DNA of 64,000 bases from Paramecium sonneborni (taxonomy: Eukaryota > Ciliophora > Oligohymenophorea > Peniculida > Parameciidae): assembly GCA_905182985.1 (NCBI GenBank), contig CAJJDN010000082.1, positions 186,001 through 250,000 on the forward strand, written 5' to 3'. This document shows positions 1 through 11,722 of the stretch, piece after piece. How positions within the stretch are numbered: position 1 is the first letter of the stretch; each line of letters opens with the position of its first letter. A model generated the notes under the pieces. The model had not been told where the DNA came from. It ran no database searches and saw only the letters and a list, made by a program, of their open reading frames with translations. Both the position numbers and the translations under genes were made by a program.

Positions 1-346
1 GATATCTTTTTTATTTTCTATTTTTATCTCATACATTAAAAGATAAAGAGTATTTATTTTTAATTTATTTAACTTTATATTTAATAAAGATCTTTAAACA
101 ATTAAATTTATTATAGAAATTCACATTATTCACACATTTAATCATTAAATGCAAAAGAGATGAATCATTTTAAGAATTTTCATTTTAACATTTTTATTTC
201 ATACTTTTTTAAATAAATTATCTATAATACAAGATCTAAAACTTGTTTTTATCTAGATTAATTATCAAAGGAGAACAAATTATAATGAATAGATAGAAAG
301 AGTATTTTTTTAAAAGAAGAAAAATTTAGTTGTATTCTACAATTAT

Positions 347-1084
347 ATGTAATAATATAAATTAATGTAATTATCTCCATAATCACAAACTATATTTCAA
401 TCCTTATTCATTGAAAAAACTAAAGATCAAATTAATAATATTCTTCAATATAGACTATCTTAAGCAAATAAAGCTAGATAAAGGTTTGTAAAGAATTAGA
501 TTGATAGACCAAATACTTCGATGGTTTAGTAACCAAATGAAATAGATTTCTCTTAAAATCAGTTTGAAAAGCATAGAAAAATTTCAATGAATGATTCCTA
601 ACTAACTGTTGTAACCATACGAAAACCATAAAAAATAATGCATACTATAGAACTTAGCCCTTAAATTAAACCAATAACTTCATTTCATTCTTAAAGAAAA
701 TATAGGTAGTTATAAATGTGTGAAAAATCAACTAATCCAACACCTTAAGTTCATAGTCAAGAAAATGAAAAATAATTTTATTTTAAACAAAAATAATATC
801 GAAATAAATTGTAATTAAAGAATAGTGAACATAATAATATAAAACTAAAATAATATGCAAAAGAATAGCGTTCAAATAGCAAAGGAATTTAAGAATATAT
901 TAAATATTAAGATGAAATGGATGAATATTTTAGAGACAAATTATTTTAACAATAAAAATAATTGATTGAAAAAATTGAAAACTTTAAGATATCTACTAAA
1001 AAACTTGATTAGTAATTAGAACCAGTTGATAAAATATTAGAGTTGAAACTTTAAAAAATGAAAAAAAAACAATAATAATAATGA
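347..1084 (+). CDS. Gln/Lys-rich hypothetical protein
   Basis: Intronless reading frame of 245 codons closed by TGA, with many in-frame TAA/TAG read as Gln. The first half is Ser/Thr/Pro/Gln-rich and looks disordered. The last 90 residues are charged and rich in Lys, Glu and Gln, with a likely coiled coil ending in a Lys/Gln tail. No domain was recognised. An upstream ATG at 285 is in another frame and closes early, so 347 is preferred, but a short 5' intron could add residues. The strand is supported because this frame alone stays free of TGA over the whole span. Confidence 0.55.
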
Positions 1085-1608
1085 TTATTTATTTTTTAAT
1101 TAATTCAATTTTTCTTGGCAATAAGATTTTTACTTATAAATTTACATATTAGAATAATAATTTGAATAATTATCAATTTGTCAAAAATAAAAGATGGATA
1201 TTTTAATAACCTTTTTATTTGCTTCAATTAAGAATTTACTTTATGAATAGAAAAAATAATTTGATTTTGTTTGAATGATCATTTTTTTATGATTAAAATT
1301 AACTTAAAGATTAGGTTTGTTTTCTATTTTCTGTTTGTCAATTATAAAATAATTTATAAAATATCTATTTATTTGCTTTATATTTAATCAATCTTAAAGA
1401 TGATTTAATTTGATGATTAAATTCAAAAAAATCTTATTGTTTTTCTGATTTCAAAATTGTTATTAATCTTTTTACTTTATATAAATATATCTGATTTCAT
1501 ATTTATAGAATTTCATTATTTAAATTACCTATATTTATAGAATACTAGTATCTAACTTAGAATATTAATAGTTTTTACTTATTATAGAATATTAAGATTT
1601 AATTTTTA
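1085..1608. other. Intergenic, no gene seen
   Basis: Very AT-rich spacer with frequent TGA in all frames. It contains short near-repeated TATTTATAGAAT-type words (around 1500-1600) but no coding signal that I can support. Confidence 0.5.
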
Positions 1609-1962
1609 ATGTAAAATCAATATGGATGGAACTTACTTTAAGCTCCAATAAATTTGTCAATTAATGCAAATACTACTTAATTGTGTTTAACTGATTTGCC
1701 TCCTTAAACTAGAAAAGTGAAATTATATATTTGTTCATAATCAGGAAATTGTTGTGGTGATCATATAGTTACTTGGAGTTTATTTACAAAGGTAGATATA
1801 ACAAAAGTAACAGGACATCCTTATGACCAAAATGCTTGGTCAGTAATTAGTGATAATTGCACTTTGACACTTGATGAGAGAAAAATCATAGAAGTAAGTA
1901 GATACGGTAATTTCCCAGCTGGAAATTTTTCTATCAGTGTATAAGTCTTAGCATATAAATGA
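1609..1962 (+). CDS. Small Cys-containing hypothetical protein
   Basis: 117 codons, no intron. The composition is unlike the coiled-coil neighbours: mixed hydrophobic and polar, suggesting a compact beta-rich fold. It has a pattern of Cys residues (ICSQSGNCC near residue 45, DNC near 85) and several aromatic residues. There is no clear signal peptide. Another ATG 12 nt further downstream is in a different frame that closes early, so 1609 is the start. I do not recognise the family. The codon pattern and uninterrupted frame make it a believable gene. Confidence 0.6.
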
Positions 1963-2129
1963 TATTCAAGTTGATTAATTTAAAATAAAATATTAAATTC
2001 ATGATCTAAAATTACTCAAGAGCCTGTCATTCTTTTTTTTATTTTTCTCACTATTACTTTTTCTGATCTTAACAAAATTTTCCCTATCTTTATCAATAGA
2101 AGATTTTAATATGCTCTATAATTATAATT

Positions 2130-2780
2130 ATGGAAACTAATAAGAAAATTTATAATGAAGTGAAGGAATTTATGAGATAAATTAGTAATAAAAATAAAAA
2201 AATAAGGATAAAAAGAACTAAATAATAAACGAGTGATTTTAAGATTAAAAATGAATCTTAATTCATATATTCAGACATTGAGAAATAATATAAATTTGCT
2301 AGAATTGGTGGATTTAATTTAATAAAATTTTCTTAAAAAGATGATTTTAATTAAAGTCTTATAATCTAGAATCCACATATTTAGTTCATGTTTCAGAAAT
2401 TAAATTAGAATTTAAACTATCATCCCTTATATGTATTAAATAAGATTATTTTGAACTTGTGCATTTAAGGTACTATTTTGAAATTAAAAATAAAAAACTT
2501 GAAATTCTGACAATCAATAGTGTAGAAATGAATGATAAAGGAAGAATGTAGAAACATTGGTAATGCAGTAATTCTATATAAGATATACAAATGTTTTTAA
2601 TTATTCACTTTATTAAAGATTTTCAATTTTTTCCTTTTAGCTAATTAAATACTTTAATCAACAATATAGGGAAGGCAAATATGGAATTTTAATCATGGTA
2701 GTTTATATTTATTTAATTATATCAGACCTTATTAAATTATTTTTTTGAGAAAGTAAATAATTGTAAATAAATAAACTGAG
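2130..2780 (+). other. Coding-like stretch, unresolved; possible kinase-like remnant
   Basis: From 2130 a 126-codon frame runs to TGA at 2508-2510. Further on, about 2640-2755, another frame reads LIKYFNQQYREGKYGILIM and then TLLNYF after a possible 28-nt intron. That spacing is reminiscent of the hinge region of a protein kinase, but no continuous model could be built. It may be a decayed gene or the 5' part of the following gene with introns I missed. Confidence 0.25.
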
Positions 2781-2805
2781 CCTAGATAAAACAAAATGGG
2801 TTTCA

Positions 2806-4036
2806 ATGGTTAAATTGATTAAATTAAAACTGGTTAATGGTAGGAATATTGAAGATAAATTATTTAAATAAGAAGTGGATAATCAAAAGTTCTATTATCT
2901 GTATATAATGTAAAAAACAAAGTATCAGAAAAAGATATTATTTTATTATGAAATTATTTAAATTAATTAAATATTTTTTAAAGCTTTTCACAATGATATT
3001 TTAGAATTCTTTAGAAGGAAGTTGGATAATTCAATATATATATAAATTATAGATATTAAAAATTTAAAGATAATTTATTATTATTAAATTACTCTCATGC
3101 TTCTTAAACTAAAACAAGACATTGAATCATTGTTTGATAATGTTCAAGCATTTAAAAAAGAATCTAGACCAATATACCCAAATCTAAAGGAACAACTTGA
3201 TGTAATATATTGACCTAGCTTAATTTTAGGAAAAAATTAATCTCATAAAACAATAATTTAACAATGTAGATGAAAAGATCATTAAGAACTATTGTTCTAA
3301 AATTCTAGAGGTAATTTCTATTTAGAAATATAGCTAAAATAAATAAATAATATCATGTAGGATTTAATTTTCACTTTAGACATTTCTACAAATCCAGGAT
3401 CATCAAATTTAAAAAAGAGTCATCTGTTGATTCAATAGGAAAGCAAAGAGTATATTCTATATATAATTATTATAGAAGTGTAGCAAATTTACAAAAGAAA
3501 ATAATTCTTAAACTTAATTAAATTACAGAACTTAATGAAATCAATGATGTAGTAAACTATCATGGGAGTGAATTTGATGGAATATGCATTTTTAGATTGC
3601 ATTAAATTTATCATAATGAAGTGGAAAATCTATAATAATAGTTTTAATAATTAAAATCATTAAATAATGAAAGATTCAATATTTTGTATTAATCATTCTT
3701 TGATATCATAAATGATTAAAAATTTATTAAAATTCAGAAATAAATTTCATCTTATTCTGAAATCGTCAACTTAATAGACGAATTTAGAGATAAACTATTT
3801 GCCATAATTAAATCTAAGAATGATTCTATTTCAATAATGGATAGTAATTTATTAAATGAATAATAATAGGAACTAAATCATTATAAAATTTATCTTCCGT
3901 GTCTTAAGATTTCATTGAAGATGATCATTATGAAATTAAGAGAGGAAAATATAATAACATACTTAAATAAGAAGAAATAAAAAACAAAAGAAAAGAAAGC
4001 TCTTCAGAAACCTGTATAAATTGTTAAATATTTTGA
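2806..4036 (+). CDS. Hypothetical protein, five exons
   Basis: A 376-residue model with four introns of 28, 23, 23 and 26 nt (3202-3229, 3311-3333, 3357-3379, 3844-3869). Each has GTA...TAG ends and each restores the frame, and the exon sum is a multiple of three. The protein is helical and rich in Ile, Lys, Asn and Gln, with coiled-coil potential in the middle and a Lys/Glu/Ser tail ending CINCQIF. The frame is open upstream of the chosen ATG, so a further 5' exon is possible. It converges on the next gene with 12 bp between stops. No domain is recognised. Confidence 0.75.
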
Positions 4037-4048
4037 ATTAAATTATTA

Positions 4049-5803
4049 TCATTTGAAGTAATCAATTATTTCTTAGTATTTTAAATTAACGATTCTCTTA
4101 TACTTCTCATACATTTTAATAGAAATATAAGTTTCTTATCTAAAATCGATAATAATAATTTACTCTTATGTCAATGGAATATCACAATATTCAAATGCTT
4201 TCTTAAAGTAAGTTAGATCACAATTATCTCCATTTAACATTAGATAATCAATTAACTTATTCTTATTAAACTTAAAAATTTATTTTAATTCTTAAAATAG
4301 TTTATCATAACATTGAGGATTGAGCAATTCAAAAGGTTTAACTAGATTTCTAAAAATGCTTATAACAATAACAACATCATTTGTTTAATAACTATCATAA
4401 TAAATCCATTCTTCTTATTCAGGTTCTGCAAGAAATCTTGCTACTAATAAAGATTAATCATCAGGTAAATCAAATGGATATTATTTAAGTATCTCATTTA
4501 TTTCACTTAGATTTATTATACCTTTTGATGATTTAGAATAAATATATTAATCCAATCTGGAAAAAGGTATTTAGGCTAATTAAAATTTTAATCCAATTTC
4601 TTTACCAATTATCTCTACTTCAGAAGAACTTACTTTTTAAATCTTTTTTCTGCTCATTAATAATTAAGTATTTTATTTTTTAAAAGTTTACGATGTTTAT
4701 TTAACTGATTTCTCAGATTATGACTCTTATTCATCAGAACTTTATTCCATCATTTATTCTCTTTCTAAATGTTATATTGTTTCTTTTAATTATCCAATTT
4801 AAATATTTAAACTATCAATTTCTCTCTTGTAAAATGCTTCTTTTAATTAATAAGCAGATTTTTCTTCTTTTAATGTTTTTTCTAATAGATTTATTTTTTC
4901 ATTTCTTAATCTTAATTCTTCTTCTATTTGTTGCTGAATTAATTTTTAATTTTCTAATCTTATTTGCCATTAACGATTTAAATCACTAATTGTTTTTTTT
5001 GGATTGCTATATTCAAACTATATAAGTTATAATTCCTTTTCCTTATCAAGTACTAATTTTTCGCTCCTTATTCTTTTAAAATCTGATTGATGTAACTCCT
5101 GCTAAATTTTCTTATACTATAATTATAATTCTTAAAGCTTTTATATAGAAGTAAGTAATTCTTAACTAATTTTAATGTTATCTTTTAATAGCTCATCTTT
5201 TTAACTAAATTAACTAAGAATTATAAATTGATTAATACATCTAATGTATTAATGCTTAATATTTAAACTTCATTTTATCATATTCTTCTTTGATAACTTT
5301 ACATTCTATCTTAAACAATAGGAATAAAACTTAACCTAGCATTCTTAAAGTTTTGTTCTTCTTGTATCTCTTTTAAGTTCTTCAATTTATTATTAATTAA
5401 ATTTTTCTCTGGCTTTATAATCTTTGATTTATTTTTGATATGCAATAATAGAACATGACTTTAATAAATTTTTATTATATAATACTTCTTCTGTTTTCAT
5501 TCTGATTTAAAGATCTAAATCACTATGTTTAGATTCATTTTTTTATTATTTATTCAAAATGAGTAACTTTTCTTATTTATTTAATTATTTCTAAATACAA
5601 ATTAATATATACCTCCAAGTGCAATATTTATTATTTTAATTGTTTATTTTCTTCGAATATTAAATTATTGGATTGTTTGACGATTAATAATTATTCATTT
5701 AAATTATCGATTTCTTTCTATTTTTTTGATAATTTTGTTTCTTTTTTGATATTGAATAAAAAGTTGTACTTTTGGAAATGAAAAAAGAAGGTTTGGTTTC
5801 CAT
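4049..5803 (-). CDS. Long coiled-coil protein
   Basis: A 549-residue model in five exons. The introns are 29, 22, 26 and 28 nt and the exon sum is a multiple of three. Residues about 10-330 are heptad-like Leu/Ile with many Glu, Lys and Gln, a long parallel coiled coil. A Ser/Glu/Gln-rich linker follows (around 335-370). The last 180 residues form a globular helical domain with IPFSRLDQYI and WIYYDSY motifs. Some introns begin GTT or end AAG rather than GTA...TAG, so boundaries there are less sure. This architecture fits a cytoskeletal or basal-body protein by inference only. Confidence 0.75.
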
Positions 5804-5879
5804 ATTTCTGCAAGTAAATGCTCTTGAAGCAGAATATAATCTAAGAGGAGATTACATTAAAAATAAAGTTTTATTATTA

Positions 5880-7110
5880 TTATTATAATAATTAACCTAT
5901 TTTGATCTTATTATCATTATTTAAAATGAATGATTAATAAACAATTTCAAATAACTAAATAATATTAATAAGGATTAGAAGAAGAATTATTATAAGTAAG
6001 AGAAAGATGAAAAATTAAAATAATAAATATGAAGCTATTAAATTTGAAATAATTAGAAAAGAATTCAGGTAGTTCAAAAAAACTCAATATATTTTAGATT
6101 CTTTAATATAACAGATTTATTTGTAGAATGAATAAGCAAGTTTAAAAAATTAAAGAATAAAAACACAAAGAGAGTCTTACAATTATTATAATAATATGAA
6201 TAGATATTGGAAGTATGATTCATATCAATGAATGTCGTTTGGTAGAATAATTAACAGAAACCTTATTATAATAGTTCTATAAAATTTAGCTTTGCTTATA
6301 AATAATATATAATTATAGAAGTGAATTGATATAAATATTCTAAATATTTGAATGGTATTCTTATCAATAATAATATAGAATTAGTTATAAAAGAGGATGA
6401 TCATGTTGTAAGTGATTAAGAACAATAAGCATAATTAATGAAGAGATAAACATTTTTAGAAAAAGATACAATAAAATGATGAAATTGAATTTAGTAGATT
6501 AGTTATAGATGATGCATAAAATGATTTGATTTATTAATATTGATTTAGAAAAGTATCCAGTGAATGAGGAACAACTATTAAAGGAAGCTAAGAACTAATT
6601 TTATTATTGAAGAAATAACACAGAAAAAAGGAAAAATTAATTAAAATTAATATCTTAGAATGAGGAATATCGATAAATGTTGGAAATTTAGAATTTGATA
6701 GAATAGATTTGAAATTTTAATATAGGATCAATTATGAATAAGATACCCTAAATTTAAATTGATATCACTTAATATAATGAAATGATAAAAAATTTATATT
6801 AAAAGCACCACAATTAATTTAATGTAACTGAATAAAAAAAATCCGAATCTAAAATCTAATTTTTTAGATTAATAGTTAGAATTACTTAAGAAAAATAAAA
6901 ATTTCTAATCTTTGCTATCTGATTTCTGTTGAACGGAAAGATAAATTGTAAATGATAATTAGTGTACCAATACTCATTTTAGGTATAATAATTCTGTTAA
7001 AAATAAAATAAAGAAACAAGTTCATCTAAATAAAACAAATTAAGATAGACCTAAATTTATTAATACAACATAATAGTAATCAAATATTCATACTTTTTTA
7101 TTATGGATTT
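5880..7110 (+). pseudogene. Broken coiled-coil reading frames
   Basis: Several stretches look coding in different + frames. About 6040-6230 gives a Lys/Gln-rich helical segment. About 6545-6900 gives DLEKYPVNEEQLLKEAKN and then continues in one frame through in-frame TGA codons. I could not join them with introns of the usual size. Either the gene is decayed or the sequence has indels. It lies just upstream of the intact gene at 7212. Confidence 0.3.
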
Positions 7111-7211
7111 TGTATTTGATTCTGAAACTATTCATTTACTACTCAAAAATAAAGGAACCATTTCAAAATTAAAGTGATATATTATAATATTGTAATTTTT
7201 CATATTACTTA

Positions 7212-7992
7212 ATGTCTGTCTATTCAGGATTTGCTACTAGATAACTTGAAAGTTAGTATAATAAACTAATTACTTCTTTGCTTAAAATTTTGCAGCGTAG
7301 AATAATAAAGTTTTATAAAAATGAAGAAGCAGATGAGAATCAATTTAAAAGAGTTTTAGAAGAAGTAATTATACACTATTATTCAGACTCTTATGAAATT
7401 GAATCAAATGGAACATCAAAAATATAATGAACCTTATATCAGTGCCATCATGGGAGAAATTTGTGATTTATTACAAATTTAACAAAATTGTGCAACAGGT
7501 TGTTCCTGTTAATGCCATCTTTAACTTAGGAAGCAAACATTTTTAACTTAAGATAAAGAAATCTTATCAAATCCTTCTTCCTGCAGAAAATAAACTGGAA
7601 GTTCTAGAAAGGCAAGTTTCAATGGTATCAATAAAACTACTTTTATCGACAAAACCTAATTATCTAATATTCAATAACCTACTTAATTATAATCAACTTT
7701 CAAATCCCCGTATTATTTAAATCATAGCAACTAATCATATGATAAATCTAAATTAAATTTTTACTAAAATACATCTAATATCACTCATACTAGTTCTATT
7801 GAAAGACATACTACTAAAAGTTATTTAAGACAATAATCAAAATCTCCAGGAAGTAATATTCCATCTAGAATTATGAGATCTTCAGAAGGTCAAAGAGCTA
7901 ATCCGAATGAAAGTTTGGAAGAGAGAAGATATGAAAAATCATAAACATTTGGTTCATAATATAATAAATTTTTTAGAAAGAGAAATTTTTGA
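7212..7992 (+). CDS. Ser/Gln-rich hypothetical protein
   Basis: 252 residues in two exons. A 22-nt intron at 7365-7386 (GTAATT...TTCAG) joins the frames and the exon sum divides by three. The N-terminal 70 residues are helical and charged. A Cys cluster (CATGCSCQC) follows near residue 78, and then a long Ser/Thr/Asn/Gln-rich, probably disordered and phosphorylatable tail with SRIMRSSEG and an Arg/Lys-rich end. No family is recognised. Confidence 0.7.
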
Positions 7993-8137
7993 AATACATC
8001 ACATAATATCAATTCAAATTTTAATTTAAATGATAATCATTTTATTTATCCTCTTATTAAAATGCCATAAATAAACATTTATTCATTTATATCCAAAATG
8101 ATTAAATATTTTTTATTAATTAAAATAATTTATTTAA

Positions 8138-8400
8138 GGTTTTCGGTGTTACAACGTGAATATTGTTGTGATACATCTCACGTACTTCACAGGTAAACCG
8201 AAACCATAAGATTCTATGTGTCTTAGCTAGCAGTACAATTACTAGTTGAGATGAAAGAATCAAATAAACATTATAATTATTATTGCACTTGTTGCTGATA
8301 TTTGAGTTTGTTTGATCAATCAAATAATTTCTCACAGGTGCTAAATAAATATGGATTCAAAAAGCCCGATGTTGTTCAATTATATGGCTTCATCGGCGTC
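8138..8400. ncRNA. Candidate structured RNA island
   Basis: This block is less AT-rich than its surroundings and carries several strong inverted repeats. GGTTTTCGGT at 8138-8147 can pair with ACCGAAACC at 8197-8205. ACGTGA at 8154-8159 pairs with TCACGT at 8178-8183 inside it. CATA/TATG closes a small hairpin near 8206-8219, TTTGAT/ATCAAA pairs near 8310-8325, and CCGATG at 8366-8371 pairs with CATCGG at 8391-8396. No known snRNA, SRP, RNase P or tRNA signature was recognised. Short Gln-rich frames also exist on the minus strand, so a small intron-bearing gene is the alternative. Confidence 0.35.
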
Positions 8401-9132
8401 GAATACCAGATATTAATTGTATTTATTCTTTAATATATATTTACTAATTAAATATTTTTTATAAGAAAATTTTCATCATATCAATACTTTCTGATTATAT
8501 TAATTATTGAATAGAGATAAATCTTTATACAAAATAATATTCAATATTTTATATCTACTAATTAATTACTATTACACAAAAATTATTCAGAATTTCTTAC
8601 ATCAATACTATCTTATTCAATTTCGATAATTCCTATAAATAAGAAAATATTTCAGCAGTTTCCAAAATATAATGAATTCTTTTTAGTAAAAATTAAAAAA
8701 ATTTAATTAGAGAATTAATTTCCTAGTAATGTATGCACAATAAAGCAAAAAAAAGGACAAATTCATAATCTGTGAATGAAATTCTTTGTTTTAAAAAACA
8801 TAAATTGATTTCTAAAAAGTTTACAAAGAGATAAGATTTAAATTCATTTAGGATCTGAAAAATATATATAATGTGGAATCTAAAAGATAAGACTAGTTTA
8901 ATATTTTTCCTTTATATACTAAGTATTTAAATTATATTTGTTATTGCTGAACTCTTACTTTTATAAATTTTTATTGATTTAGTGAATAGTTAAAGTAAAG
9001 TATTTTTTATTATTACTTTGTTTTAATGTCAAAATTAAAGGTTGTCTCACTTATTTACAAATATTGTGATACTATTGACAAGAAATACATGATAAACAGA
9101 AAGATGAATGATGATTCAATATATATTTATTA
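8401..9132. other. Intergenic, no gene seen
   Basis: About 730 bp of AT-rich spacer between the structured island and the channel-like gene. There are frequent TGA codons in all frames, no domain-like peptide and no clear repeat. Confidence 0.45.
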
Positions 9133-11663
9133 ATGATTTAAAATTCAACCACCACTCCTCCAAATGAAGACTCATATCATAAGCCAATCATTCAAATAAT
9201 GACATAGATTAATTAGTAATAAATGAGAGTTCGTAATCCTTCTTAAGAAAATCTTAAAGTATAAAATGACAGTCATTAAATTAAAATTACTAATCAAAAA
9301 TCTCCCACTTTCACTCAGAACAGTGTATAGTTAGCATCTGATAGGATATCTCCTAATAATTAATAAGATTTGCTTCTTATTAATGAAGAACCAAGTAATA
9401 AAGAAGACTCACAATAATTTAGTTTGATAAGAAAACAAAATGATTATGAAATACTGTATCGAAAATCCAATTAAAATAAATCAAGTACACATAACTCATC
9501 TTTGAGGTTATTGTACTCTACAAAATTAGACTTTTTCATTTAACAAATATTAAGCAAATAGCAATTTAAAATTATTCATGACTTATCTTCAGTCTATATC
9601 ATTCCTTTAAAAAAATAAATTATTAATAGAATAAAGTAGGATTCTATGATTAAAAAAGCAATATATAGTCTCTATATATGCTTTCTAGTCTTTTATTTGA
9701 CTATACTATTGATAGAATTGGGTTGTGATAATATAACACTTAGCAATTAGTATATTTTTCATTATTTCTTGGTTATTTTTTAATTAATCGATTGCGTTTA
9801 TCAAATTGTAATTAACTAATTTTGTATAATAACTATGATTGCAGATATATCAACCATTTTACCATTTTTTGCTTATTTATTAGATTTAGGAGATGGATAA
9901 AGAATATTTTATATGTTATATTTAATAAGAATCTACAAAATTACTGATTTCATAAAAAACTTAAATTTTTATTCAAATTAATATGATTAGCTTTTTGTGA
10001 TTATGATAACTATTTAAATTCATTTTGCTACTTTTATTGCATAAACTATTATTTATATGTTTGCTGAATAACAACAAGACTATATAAATTATATTTAAAA
10101 TATTTTTGTTTTGTTGTTTTTCAATCCAAACATAATAAAACGTTATTATTTTATTATTTATTTGATTAGAATTCTCCTACTAATTTTTTATTTTATAAAA
10201 ATTAAATAAGTAATTAATTATCAATCACTTACAATGGATCCTTTAATAATTTATTCACCTAAAACATTGAAGTCTATAATCAATTATTAAGAAGAAAATA
10301 AAGTAGCTAAATTTGATATCAAATCTTTACCAATACATTTATAATAAAAAATGAAGAGAGAGAAGTATTTGTAGATATTATAAAATATTCCAATCTTTTA
10401 AAAATCATTTTCAAATTAAACATTGTTAAAGTTATGTGATATTATAGTAGAAGATATATTAAAACCAAATAAAGTGGTAAAATAGAAATAATGTCTTCAT
10501 TTTCTTTTAGAGGGATAAATAAGAATTGTTTAAAAATGTTAATCATCTTCTAAAGAATTTAAATTAGCAAAAATATAAACTCCATTTTAGATTTTCAATA
10601 ATATCGCTTTTTTTAAAAATTAATTATAGGGGATAGAATTCAAAAGTATTGGATATTCAAAAATAGCAACTTTAGATTAAAATAAATTTCAAAATATAAT
10701 CCGATAATGTCCTAGAGAATTCTAAAAATATAGAATGCTTATTGATACTCTTTTAACAGAAAATAAATATTTTTTGATAAATATTTAATGTTTTAGTTGT
10801 TTTAAAGAACATGATATCACTGAATGTCCAATTGTAAATTACAAACCTAATAAAAATTAAGTAATTCACAATATTATAATAAATAAAGAGTAAAAAAGAG
10901 TAATTGATTTTAAAAGAGTAACTATCTTTTATTATATAATTAGTAAGTACTTAAGAAGAATAGAAAACTTATTGCAGTTGTTAAAAATGATCAAATGAAA
11001 GATTCTGAAGTATCAAATTCTGAAGAATATGATAAAGTTGAATCATTTTAAAAATTGTTAGCTTCTTCTTCGAACTCTTTGCAAAGTTAGAATAATAATA
11101 ATTTCATAAATTAATTAGAACTAAGTTCTGTTCCTTATATAAATTATTCACATAGTGGTTAAACTTTATAGTCTAAAAGAATAGATTCAGAATAATTTTT
11201 ATCATCTCAAGGAGTGAGTAGTAGTATTAGTAGTAGAAAAGTCTTCATAAATGAAATTAAAGAAGTAGGACAATCTAAATTTTAAAGATTTGAATAATAA
11301 TCTGAAGATTAATAAATATCTTAATTAAATTATCATGCTATAGTTTAGGACAGTATTTTATAAACAAAGAAAAGATTTAATTAAAATAAAATTAAAAAAG
11401 ATGATATATAATAATTATAACGATATCAAACTGATATACAATCTGAATTTAAGAAAAGAGATTTAAGAAAGAATCAAACTATGGTTAATAGTAAAATTGA
11501 ATATGAAGATAATTTTAATAGAAGAATATCAATAGAGAACAACTTCTTAGAATAGTTTGAGAAAATTAATTAATTTGATGATTATTACCCATAATATAAT
11601 GTGGATTAGTAAATAAAATATTATGAAAAGATGCAATCCATAAAAATAGATAATATTAAATGA
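9133..11663 (+). CDS. Channel-like protein with degenerate cyclic-nucleotide domain
   Basis: 834 residues; one 26-nt intron (10918-10943) restores the frame. After a disordered N-terminus, the segment YSTKLDFFIQQILSKQQFK precedes at least five hydrophobic helices (about residues 170-390), arranged like the S1-S6 block of CNG/HCN-type channels. Next comes a domain beginning KMKREKYLQILQNIPIFQK, typical of a C-linker and cyclic-nucleotide-binding fold, and a Cys/His motif CFSCFKEHDITECP. The Ser/Gln-rich tail is long. No GYG-type selectivity filter is present where the pore loop should be, and the phosphate-binding cassette is not conserved. It may be a non-conducting or regulatory member of the large Paramecium channel family. 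Confidence 0.8.
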
Positions 11664-11722
11664 TAATTATTTAAGTAGAATAAATTATTAAATTTAAAGT
11701 TTCAATATAACATATTATATAA

